A stretch of 7,570 nt of DNA from an uncultured Muribaculaceae bacterium (GTDB lineage Bacteria > Bacteroidota > Bacteroidia > Bacteroidales > Muribaculaceae): contig CAJLLX010000094.1 in NCBI GenBank assembly GCA_905207535.1, positions 1-7,570 on the forward strand, in the 5' to 3' direction. Both the position numbers and the translations under genes were made by a program. Below, one piece after another: positions 1 to 6,408 of this stretch. The notes beneath the pieces were generated by a model. It was not told the origin of the DNA, made no database searches, and saw only the letters and a program-made list of their open reading frames with translations. The first letter of the stretch is position 1. Each line of letters starts with the position of its first letter.

Positions 1-2
1 CC

Positions 3-176
3 CCCTCGCTCCGCACTATCACCCTCCTCCCACCCTCTTCCACCCCTTCGCCGGCCGCTATTCCCCTTCAGGACGCTTCTGCCGCCCAAATTGCCTGCCT
101 CGTCCGTCTCCTCCTCTCGCCCGATGCCTCCCCGCTCCCTTCCATCCTCGAAATCTGTGCCGATTTTGCCCTCTGA
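3..176 (+). CDS. Possible C-terminal end of an unrecognised protein (partial, 5' end outside window)
   Basis: The frame from position 3 is open to a TGA at 174-176 and gives about 57 residues. The first part is rich in Pro, Ser and Thr. The last part (about residues 20-57) alternates hydrophobic and small residues, could be helical, and ends in EICADFAL. I do not recognise the family. The other two forward frames are also open to positions 183 and 201, because the stretch is so pyrimidine-rich that stop codons are rare, so openness alone is weak evidence. I prefer this frame because its C-terminal part reads most like a folded protein and its stop comes just before the AT-rich leader of nuoA. 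No terminator hairpin follows. It could equally be non-coding. Confidence 0.3.
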   Translation, partial: PSLRTITLLPPSSTPSPAAIPLQDASAAQIACLVRLLLSPDASPLPSILEICADFAL

Positions 177-274
177 CTTATGACTTCTGCCGTATGACCT
201 AAGTCGCCGGTGGCTCATATGGCGTCTGTGGAGTTTTTGGGTGTTAAAATGGCTTTTAATTCAAAAAAAATCCG

Positions 275-282
275 TATCTTTG
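275..282 (+). promoter_or_regulatory. Bacteroidetes-type -7 promoter box for the nuo genes
   Basis: TATCTTTG matches the Bacteroidetes primary sigma factor -7 consensus TAnnTTTG exactly and follows an A-rich run (263-270). No good TTTG or TTG -33 box lies at the usual 19-21 bp upstream; the nearest candidates are a TTTT at 254-257 (17 bp spacing) and TTTG at 236-239 (too far). If used, transcription would begin near 288-292 and leave a leader of about 135 nt before nuoA. This is the only full consensus match I found in the intergenic DNA of the window. Confidence 0.5.
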
Positions 283-283
283 T

Positions 284-296
284 CCCCGTGTTGGGG
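284..296 (+). other. Small hairpin just after the -7 box
   Basis: CCCC (284-287) and GGGG (293-296) flank a five-base loop GTGTT. The element lies at or just after the expected transcription start, so it could form at the very 5' end of the nuo mRNA, or only partly if transcription starts inside it. Four G-C pairs can also arise by chance. Confidence 0.3.
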
Positions 297-376
297 AAAA
301 TTGTGCCCGTGCTATGTGGGTGCATGCCGTTATTTTGTTGGACAATAGAGTGTTAGATGCCCGCTATGTCCGGCGC

Positions 377-394
377 TGAGTCCCTGCGGGCTCA
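377..394 (+). other. Leader hairpin upstream of nuoA
   Basis: TGAGTCC (377-383) pairs with GGGCTCA (388-394) through seven pairs, one of them a G-U wobble, with a four-base loop. No U-tract follows, so it is not a typical intrinsic terminator. It lies 30 bases before the nuoA start and could affect leader structure or translation; this role is inferred from position only. The bases between it and the ATG are A/T-rich, as is usual before Bacteroidetes start codons. Confidence 0.35.
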
Positions 395-424
395 AACCAT
401 AAAAACACGATTATTCGTAACATT

Positions 425-802
425 ATGATATCATTAGGAATTTTTGGTATTGACAATGCAGTGCTCGCCATCGTAGCGCTTCTGACGGGTGCGGCTCTGG
501 TGGCGCTCGCTATGTGGCTTGCAGGGCTGCTGTCGCCCCGCTCCTACAATCCTCAGAAAGGTGAGGCTTACGAGTGCGGTATCCCTACCCGCGGTGTCTC
601 CATGACTCGTTTCCATGTGGGATACTATCTCTTCGCCATCCTCTTTCTGATGTTCGATGTAGAAACTGTATTTCTCTTCCCGTGGGCAGTGTGCCTCAGG
701 GCTTTAGGCGGTGCAGGCGTGGCTTGCGTCGCCGTGTTTTTGGGCATATTAGTGCTCGGGCTGGTCTATGCCTGGCGGAAAGGAGCTCTTGAATGGAAAT
801 GA
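425..802 (+). CDS. nuoA: NADH-quinone oxidoreductase (complex I) subunit A, NuoA
   Basis: NuoA (the ND3 homologue) is a small inner-membrane subunit of complex I that lies beside the quinone cavity and helps link quinone reduction to proton pumping. The 125 residues are normal for the family. Three membrane helices are visible at about residues 10-36, 64-88 and 96-116. The conserved loop after helix 1 reads KGEAYECG (45-52), with Cys51 at the place of the ND3 loop cysteine. Helix 2 carries FDVE (77-80), with the family's conserved acidic residues. The ATG at 425 follows an A/T-rich leader with no Shine-Dalgarno site. It is the first gene of a nuoA-nuoB-nuoCD-nuoH run, and its last 10 bases overlap nuoB. 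A strong match to the family, with nothing missing. Confidence 0.96.
   Translation: MISLGIFGIDNAVLAIVALLTGAALVALAMWLAGLLSPRSYNPQKGEAYECGIPTRGVSMTRFHVGYYLFAILFLMFDVETVFLFPWAVCLRALGGAGVACVAVFLGILVLGLVYAWRKGALEWK
781..785 (+). promoter_or_regulatory. Shine-Dalgarno-like site for nuoB inside the end of nuoA
   Basis: AGGAG lies seven bases before the ATG at 793 and favours that start over a second in-frame ATG at 799-801, which would give a four-base ATGA overlap with the nuoA stop. It stands out because the other genes here have A-rich leaders without such a site. It is also coding sequence for the NuoA tail, so the match may be partly incidental. Confidence 0.45.
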
Positions 803-1404
803 AAGAAATCACCACCAAGTCCATGCCCTACGACGCATGGAAGGACAACGAGTATATCGAGAAACTGGTAAAGGAGCTGCAGGAAAGCGGCACCAATGTG
901 CTGGTAGGCTCGCTCGACAAGCTGATCAACTGGGGACGCTCCAACTCGGTGTGGCCTCTGACCTTCGCCACCAGCTGCTGTGGCATCGAGTTCGTATCGC
1001 TGGGCGCCGCCCGCTTCGATATGGCGCGCTTCGGATGGGAAGTGGCCCGTTCGTCGCCCCGCCAGGCCGACTTCATGATGGTGGCCGGCACTATTGTCAA
1101 CCGCATGGTGCCTGTCTTCCGCCGTCTCTACGACCAGCTGGCCGAGCCTAAATATGTGATAGCCTGCGGCGGCTGCGCCATCTCCGGCGGCCCGTTCCGC
1201 AAGTCGTACCACGTGGCCAAGGGTATCGGCGACATAGTGCCTGTGGATGTGTATGTGCCCGGATGCCCTCCGCGTCCCGAGGCTATGATCTACGGCATCA
1301 TGCAGCTATCGCGTAAGATGAAGGTGGAGCGTTTCTTCGGCGGCGTCAACCGCAAGATGAACCGCAAAAAGTATCTCGCCGAGCATCCCGAGGAGCAGGA
1401 CTGA
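793..1404 (+). CDS. nuoB: NADH-quinone oxidoreductase (complex I) subunit B, NuoB
   Basis: NuoB (PSST/Nqo6 homologue) carries the terminal [4Fe-4S] cluster N2, which passes electrons to quinone. It sits in the cytoplasmic arm where the arm meets the membrane. The four cluster ligands are all visible: the adjacent pair Cys62-Cys63 in ATSCCGIEF, Cys128 in ACGGCAISGG, and Cys158 in VPGCPPRPEA. The 203 residues fit the family, with a short charged N-terminal extension and a basic, then acidic C-terminal tail. The start at 793 overlaps nuoA by 10 bases and is supported by AGGAG at 781-785. The overlap suggests translational coupling with nuoA. A 146-bp structured gap follows before nuoCD. Confidence 0.97.
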   Translation: MEMKEITTKSMPYDAWKDNEYIEKLVKELQESGTNVLVGSLDKLINWGRSNSVWPLTFATSCCGIEFVSLGAARFDMARFGWEVARSSPRQADFMMVAGTIVNRMVPVFRRLYDQLAEPKYVIACGGCAISGGPFRKSYHVAKGIGDIVPVDVYVPGCPPRPEAMIYGIMQLSRKMKVERFFGGVNRKMNRKKYLAEHPEEQD

Positions 1405-1429
1405 CACTCTCCCGGGGCTACCGCAACTA

Positions 1430-1499
1430 CCGGCGGGCGGGGCAGGGGCCTCAACATAAGTACAATACACCGGCGCCATCGCCCCTGACGGCGAGCCGG
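1430..1499 (+). repeat. Two-part inverted repeat between nuoB and nuoCD
   Basis: An outer stem CCGGC (1430-1434) with GCCGG (1495-1499) encloses an inner perfect seven-base stem CAGGGGC (1443-1449) with GCCCCTG (1481-1487). The internal loop is eight and seven bases and the apical loop is 31 bases. The 5' arm also has closely spaced G-runs (1435-1437, 1439-1442, 1445-1448). There is no U-tract after it, so it is not a standard terminator. It may shape mRNA stability or spacing between nuoB and nuoCD, which is inferred only from location. Confidence 0.45.
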
Positions 1500-1504
1500 C
1501 AACA

Positions 1505-1518
1505 GGCACACGGGTGCC
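1505..1518 (+). other. Small hairpin upstream of nuoCD
   Basis: GGCAC (1505-1509) pairs with GTGCC (1514-1518) around a four-base loop. It ends 32 bases before the nuoCD ATG and is followed by the A-rich stretch that probably serves as the ribosome loading site. With only five pairs it may be chance. Confidence 0.3.
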
Positions 1519-1550
1519 ACTTGTAATAGGAAAAAAGTAAAGCAAAAAAT

Positions 1551-3173
1551 ATGGCTGAATTGCAGAACCAGATCTCGAAACGTTTCCCCGGAGCCACCTT
1601 CGAGGAGGGTGAGATTCTGCTCATCAACATCGACGACGCGCATCTTCACGAGCTGGTGAAGACGTTGCGCGACGAGCACGGGTTCGACTATCTCGTCACC
1701 ATAGTGGGTATGGACTGGAAGTCGTCGCTCGGCTGCGTCTATTACCTGGCCAACGCTGCCATGAGCAGCTTCGTGTCGGTGAAAGTGCAGACCGAGGACC
1801 GCGATAACCCCATGATACACAGTATCGCCGACCTCTACCGCATCGCGGTGATCTTCGAGCGCGAGGTCTACGACTTCTACGGTATCGTCTTTGTCAACAA
1901 CCCCGACATGCGCCGCCTCTTCCTGGATATCGACTGGGTGGGCTACCCCCTGCGCAAGGACTACGACGACGATCCCAAGCTCAATCCCTGCAGCATAGAG
2001 AACGAGCGCCAGAGCGACGACACCCAGACATGGGTGGAGCTGCCCGACGGCACCGTGGAGCGCCGCACCGAGACGATATTCAAGCCCGAAGAGTTCGTGG
2101 TGAACATCGGCCCGCAGCACCCTGCCACCCACGGTGTGCTCCGTTTCCGCACTTCGGTCGACGGCGAGACCATCAAGAAGATCGATGTCTACATGGGCTA
2201 CATCCACCGCGGCGTGGAGAAGCTCTGCGAAAGCCTCAACTACCCCCAGACGCTCCACTTCATGGACCGTCTCGACTACTTCTCGGCCCACAACTACCAC
2301 CACGGCCTCTGCCTCTGCATCGAGAAGGCCGCCGGCATCGAGGTGCCCGAGCGTGCGCGTGTGATTCGCGTGCTCATGGACGAGCTGTCGCGTATAGCAT
2401 CGCACTGCCTCTTCATCGGCACCTTCTGCATGGACCTCGGCGCCACCACAATGCTGTTCTACGCACTGCGCGTGCGTGAGCAGATACTCGACATCATGGA
2501 GCGCACCTGCGGTGCCCGCATGACATTCAATTACGACTGCATCGGCGGCGTGATGGCCGACCTGCATCCCGACTTTGTGAAGGATGTGAAGGAGCTGCTG
2601 GCCGTGCTGCCCAAGAATGTGGCCGAATACAACAAGCTCTTCACCGGGAACGTCATCGCCAAGAACCGTCTGACCGGCGTGGGCGTGCTGAGCCACGACG
2701 ACGCCCTGTCGTACGGCATCACAGGCCCCTCGGGCCGTGCCTCGGGCTGGGCATGCGACGTGCGCAAGCTCATCCCCTACAGCGGCTACGACAAGCTCGA
2801 CTTCGAGCAGGTGGTGCGCACCGAGGGCGACTCGATGGCACGTTTCCGCAACCGTGTCGACGAGATCCTCCAGAGCAAGCACATCATAGAGCAGCTGATC
2901 GACAATATCCCCGAGGGCGACTACCTCGCCAAGGTGCCCAAGGTGCTCAAACTCCCCGCAGGCCATTGGTTCCAGGTGGTGGAGGGATGCCGCGGCGTAT
3001 TCGCCGTGTATATCGAGAGCGACGGCACCACCAAGCCTTACCGCCTGAAGCTGGTCACCCCGAGCCTCAATGCCGCCGCTGTGGTGGACCACATCACCCG
3101 CGGACAGAAGATCGCCGACCTCATCACCATCGGCGGCTCGATGGACTACATCGTGCCCGATATGGACCGCTAA
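1551..3173 (+). CDS. nuoCD: NADH-quinone oxidoreductase fused subunits C and D, NuoCD
   Basis: This is one 540-residue protein joining NuoC (30-kDa) and NuoD (49-kDa), which are separate in many bacteria. The NuoC part spans about residues 1-140 and contains the family block EREVYDFYGI (103-112) followed by NPDMRRLF and GYPLRKDY. A charged linker (about 140-178) leads to the NuoD part. This opens with the signature GPQHPATHG (187-195) and continues with MGYIHRGVEKL (215-225) and a MDRLDYFS block (238-245). By eye, His194 and Tyr243 match the quinone head-group contacts known in Thermus Nqo4. Together with NuoB it forms the quinone site. The start is the ATG at 1551 after an A-rich leader. It is followed directly by nuoH, with no nuoE, nuoF or nuoG between. 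Confidence 0.96.
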   Translation: MAELQNQISKRFPGATFEEGEILLINIDDAHLHELVKTLRDEHGFDYLVTIVGMDWKSSLGCVYYLANAAMSSFVSVKVQTEDRDNPMIHSIADLYRIAVIFEREVYDFYGIVFVNNPDMRRLFLDIDWVGYPLRKDYDDDPKLNPCSIENERQSDDTQTWVELPDGTVERRTETIFKPEEFVVNIGPQHPATHGVLRFRTSVDGETIKKIDVYMGYIHRGVEKLCESLNYPQTLHFMDRLDYFSAHNYHHGLCLCIEKAAGIEVPERARVIRVLMDELSRIASHCLFIGTFCMDLGATTMLFYALRVREQILDIMERTCGARMTFNYDCIGGVMADLHPDFVKDVKELLAVLPKNVAEYNKLFTGNVIAKNRLTGVGVLSHDDALSYGITGPSGRASGWACDVRKLIPYSGYDKLDFEQVVRTEGDSMARFRNRVDEILQSKHIIEQLIDNIPEGDYLAKVPKVLKLPAGHWFQVVEGCRGVFAVYIESDGTTKPYRLKLVTPSLNAAAVVDHITRGQKIADLITIGGSMDYIVPDMDR

Positions 3174-3230
3174 ACGGCGGCACTCCCTCTGACGCAACTA
3201 CAACTAAACTCTATACCGAAACCACAGAAA

Positions 3231-3249
3231 ATATTCGACGACCGAATAT
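3231..3249 (+). repeat. Perfect seven-base inverted repeat just before nuoH
   Basis: ATATTCG (3231-3237) and CGAATAT (3243-3249) are exact inverted copies around the five-base loop ACGAC. The element ends six bases before the nuoH ATG, where a ribosome would bind. It could be an RNA hairpin limiting nuoH initiation or a dyad for a DNA-binding protein. It lacks a U-tract and is not a terminator. Confidence 0.5.
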
Positions 3250-3255
3250 AACGTT

Positions 3256-4347
3256 ATGGATAATTACACGATAGACAATTTCCACTCTTTTACAGCGTGG
3301 TTCGACAACCTGCTCAACGGTTGCATGCCGGGCTGGCTGGCCACCACACTGGAATGTGTGCTTGTAGGCGTGGGGCTGTTGCTGCTCTACACCATCCTGG
3401 CGCTTTTCTATATACTCTACGAGCGTAAGATCTGCGCTTACTTCCAGTGCCGTCTCGGCCCGAACCGCGTAGGTCCCTGGGGCTTGTTCCAGAGTGTGGC
3501 CGACGCCGTGAAGATGCTTATCAAGGAGCTTATCGAGCTGAAACATATCGATAAATTTCTCTTCGCCCTGGCTCCCTATCTGGTGATCATCGCCTCGTTC
3601 CTCTGCTTCGCAGTGCTGCCGTGGGGCAACGGTCTGCAGATCATCAACTTCAATGTGGGCATCTTCTTCCTCATCGCCTGCTCGTCGATCGGAGTGCTCG
3701 GCATCCTGTTGGCCGGATGGTCGTCGAACAACAAGTTTACCCTCATCGGCGCCCTCCGCTCGGGTGCCCAGATGGTGAGCTACGAGCTGTCGGTGGGCCT
3801 TTCGATCCTGACCATGGTGGCCTTCGCCGGCACCATGAATGTCAACGAACTGGTAGAGGCTCAGGCCGACCATTGGTTCATCTTCTCGGCCCACATCCCC
3901 GCCATCATAGCATTTGTAATCTATATGATTGCCGGTACGGCCGAGACCAACCGCGGCCCGTTCGACCTTCCCGAGGCCGAGAGCGAGCTTACCGCCGGTT
4001 ACCACACGGAGTATTCGGGTATCCACTTCGGCTTCTTCTACCTGGCCGAGTATCTGAACCTCTTCATCGTGTCGGGCGTGGCCACTCTGATGTTCTTCGG
4101 CGGCTGGATGCCCTTCCGCATCGAGGGATGGGACGGCTTCAACGAGATCATGGGCTACATCCCCTCGCTGGTATGGTTCCTGCTCAAGGCTTTCGTGCTG
4201 TCGTTCGTCATCATATGGTTCAAGTGGACCTATCCCCGTCTTCGTATCGACCAGCTGCTGTCGCTGGAGTGGAAATATCTGCTGCCGATCAACCTGGTGA
4301 ACCTCGTGCTGATGGTGATCATCATCTGGCAGGGATGGCACTTCTGA
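3256..4347 (+). CDS. nuoH: NADH-quinone oxidoreductase (complex I) subunit H, NuoH
   Basis: NuoH (ND1 homologue) is the membrane subunit that anchors the peripheral arm, forms part of the quinone channel, and starts the chain of charged residues leading to the proton pumps. The 363 residues are mostly hydrophobic, with about eight or nine membrane spans. The hallmark loops are present: YERK followed by GPNRVGPWG (55-58 and 68-76), and the acidic loop ETNRGPFDLPEAESEL (230-245) continuing to GYHTEYSG (248-255). The extra N-terminal segment before helix 1 (about 1-28) is compatible with Bacteroidetes NuoH. The ATG at 3256 comes right after an inverted repeat. The gene is intact. What follows is not nuoI but atpD, 70 bases downstream. 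Confidence 0.97.
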   Translation: MDNYTIDNFHSFTAWFDNLLNGCMPGWLATTLECVLVGVGLLLLYTILALFYILYERKICAYFQCRLGPNRVGPWGLFQSVADAVKMLIKELIELKHIDKFLFALAPYLVIIASFLCFAVLPWGNGLQIINFNVGIFFLIACSSIGVLGILLAGWSSNNKFTLIGALRSGAQMVSYELSVGLSILTMVAFAGTMNVNELVEAQADHWFIFSAHIPAIIAFVIYMIAGTAETNRGPFDLPEAESELTAGYHTEYSGIHFGFFYLAEYLNLFIVSGVATLMFFGGWMPFRIEGWDGFNEIMGYIPSLVWFLLKAFVLSFVIIWFKWTYPRLRIDQLLSLEWKYLLPINLVNLVLMVIIIWQGWHF

Positions 4348-4417
4348 TGCCGGCGCAGCCACAGTAGACTCAATAAAAAGCAAATAACAACACCACAAAA
4401 TACACTCTCATATCACA
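4348..4417 (+). other. Short nuoH-atpD junction, no promoter or terminator seen
   Basis: The 70 bases are A/C-rich and contain no stem followed by a U-tract, no TAnnTTTG box and no remnant of nuoI coding sequence such as paired CxxCxxC motifs. The A-rich run before the atpD ATG is a typical Bacteroidetes translation leader. The spacing is consistent with read-through from nuoH into atpD, although a promoter inside nuoH cannot be excluded. Confidence 0.5.
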
Positions 4418-5923
<1,506 letters not shown>

Positions 5924-5941
5924 GGCCCGGCATAAGGGAAA

Positions 5942-5964
5942 GCCGACACTAAACGGAGGTCGGC
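5942..5964 (+). other. Hairpin after atpD, upstream of the repeat array
   Basis: GCCGAC (5942-5947) and GTCGGC (5959-5964) are perfect inverted copies around an 11-base loop. No U-tract follows, so it is not a typical terminator. It is the first of five stem-forming units in the atpD-atpC gap, and its 3' arm (AGGTCGG) resembles the core of the third array hairpin, so it may be a decayed repeat unit. Confidence 0.45.
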
Positions 5965-5970
5965 GAGCCC

Positions 5971-6110
5971 GGACCGGAGCAGGATAAGGCCGGAAACGGC
6001 TGAATCCGAACCGAAATGAGGCCGGAAACGGCTTAATCTCGAACCGGAGCAGGAAGAGGTCGGAAACGGCTGAATCCTAACCAAAATGAGGCCGGAAACG
6101 GCTGAAACAG
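5971..6110 (+). repeat. 70-bp tandem duplication carrying four GAAA-loop hairpins
   Basis: Bases 5971-6040 and 6041-6110 align without gaps with about 60 of 70 identical by eye, and four of the differences lie in the last seven bases. Each copy holds two related half-units, so a 12-base core recurs four times: 5989-6000, 6021-6032, 6059-6070 and 6091-6102, at spacings of 32, 38 and 32 bases. The core is GCCG-GAAA-CGGC, a stem capped by a GNRA-type tetraloop, and a flanking G-U pair can extend each stem. The third core has GTCG, which keeps the pairing as a G-U wobble. The 70-base period is not a multiple of three, so it is not a coding repeat. It fills most of the atpD-atpC gap, and its function is unknown. 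Confidence 0.75.
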
Positions 6111-6158
6111 AGCATAAAATTTTATTGATATACACATCAGCAAACAGTTTTTGACCCG

Positions 6159-6395
6159 ATGATACTGAAAATCATATCAGCAGAAAAGATAGTTTTCGAA
6201 GGTGAGGCCACCTCGGTGACCCTCCCCGGAGAGATGGGGCAGTTCACTGTGCTTCCCCGGCATGCCTCGCTGGTGTCTACCCTTGTGGCGGGCAAGATCT
6301 CTTACCGCCGCCCCTCGGGCGAGGAGGAGTCGGCCGCAGTGTCGGGCGGCATCGCCGATGTCGACAACGATGTGGTGTCGGTGTGCGTATACTGA
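6159..6395 (+). CDS. atpC: F1Fo ATP synthase subunit epsilon, AtpC (short form)
   Basis: AtpC is part of the central rotor stalk and links gamma to the c-ring. The 78 residues cover only the N-terminal beta-sandwich. Visible family features are ILKIISAEKIVFEGEA at the N-terminus, LPGEMGQFTVLPRHASLVSTL (about 22-42, with the PGE-G-F-vLP-H pattern) and a GGIADVDNDVVSV block near the end. The C-terminal helical pair found in E. coli epsilon (about 139 residues), which inhibits ATP hydrolysis, is absent. The protein ends at a clean stop; the short form is, to my knowledge, usual in Bacteroidetes, so it is not read as a truncation. The ATG at 6159 has no Shine-Dalgarno site. It lies 48 bases after the hairpin array and just ahead of atpB. 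Confidence 0.93.
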   Translation: MILKIISAEKIVFEGEATSVTLPGEMGQFTVLPRHASLVSTLVAGKISYRRPSGEEESAAVSGGIADVDNDVVSVCVY

Positions 6396-6408
6396 TGTGA
6401 ATAGATCA

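Noticed and set aside
330..337. Second -7-like box TTATTTTG in the nuoA leader
   Set aside because: It has one mismatch to TAnnTTTG and no -33 box at suitable spacing; the box at 275-282 is better.
1290..3197. A very long open frame (635 codons) on the minus strand opposite nuoCD
   Set aside because: It is His/Val/Glu-rich with no family signature, and it lies opposite a confidently identified nuoCD. High-GC codon bias in nuoCD explains the lack of stops on the other strand.
5971..6110. CRISPR-like array, because a core repeats with 32- and 38-base spacing
   Set aside because: Only four short cores are present and the sequences between them are themselves repeated, as expected from a 70-bp duplication. 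There are no unique spacers and no cas genes nearby.
5924..6110. Intrinsic terminator after atpD
   Set aside because: Several stems are present but none is followed by a run of T. The next T-rich stretch (6120-6126) is short and does not directly follow a stem.
6146..6153. Promoter directly before atpC (AGTTTTTG)
   Set aside because: It mismatches both leading consensus bases and lies too close to the atpC ATG to leave a leader.
6016..6154. Tiny ORFs starting in the repeat: MRPETA (6016-6036) and a 22-codon frame from the second copy (6086-6154)
   Set aside because: Both begin at the same repeat ATG, have no ribosome site and differ completely after the shared start. The repeat period is not a multiple of three, so they look like by-products of the duplication.
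6370..6408. Earlier in-frame ATG for atpB at 6370
   Set aside because: It would overlap atpC and add a Cys/Arg-rich stretch ahead of the signal peptide. Starts at 6409 or 6448 fit much better.
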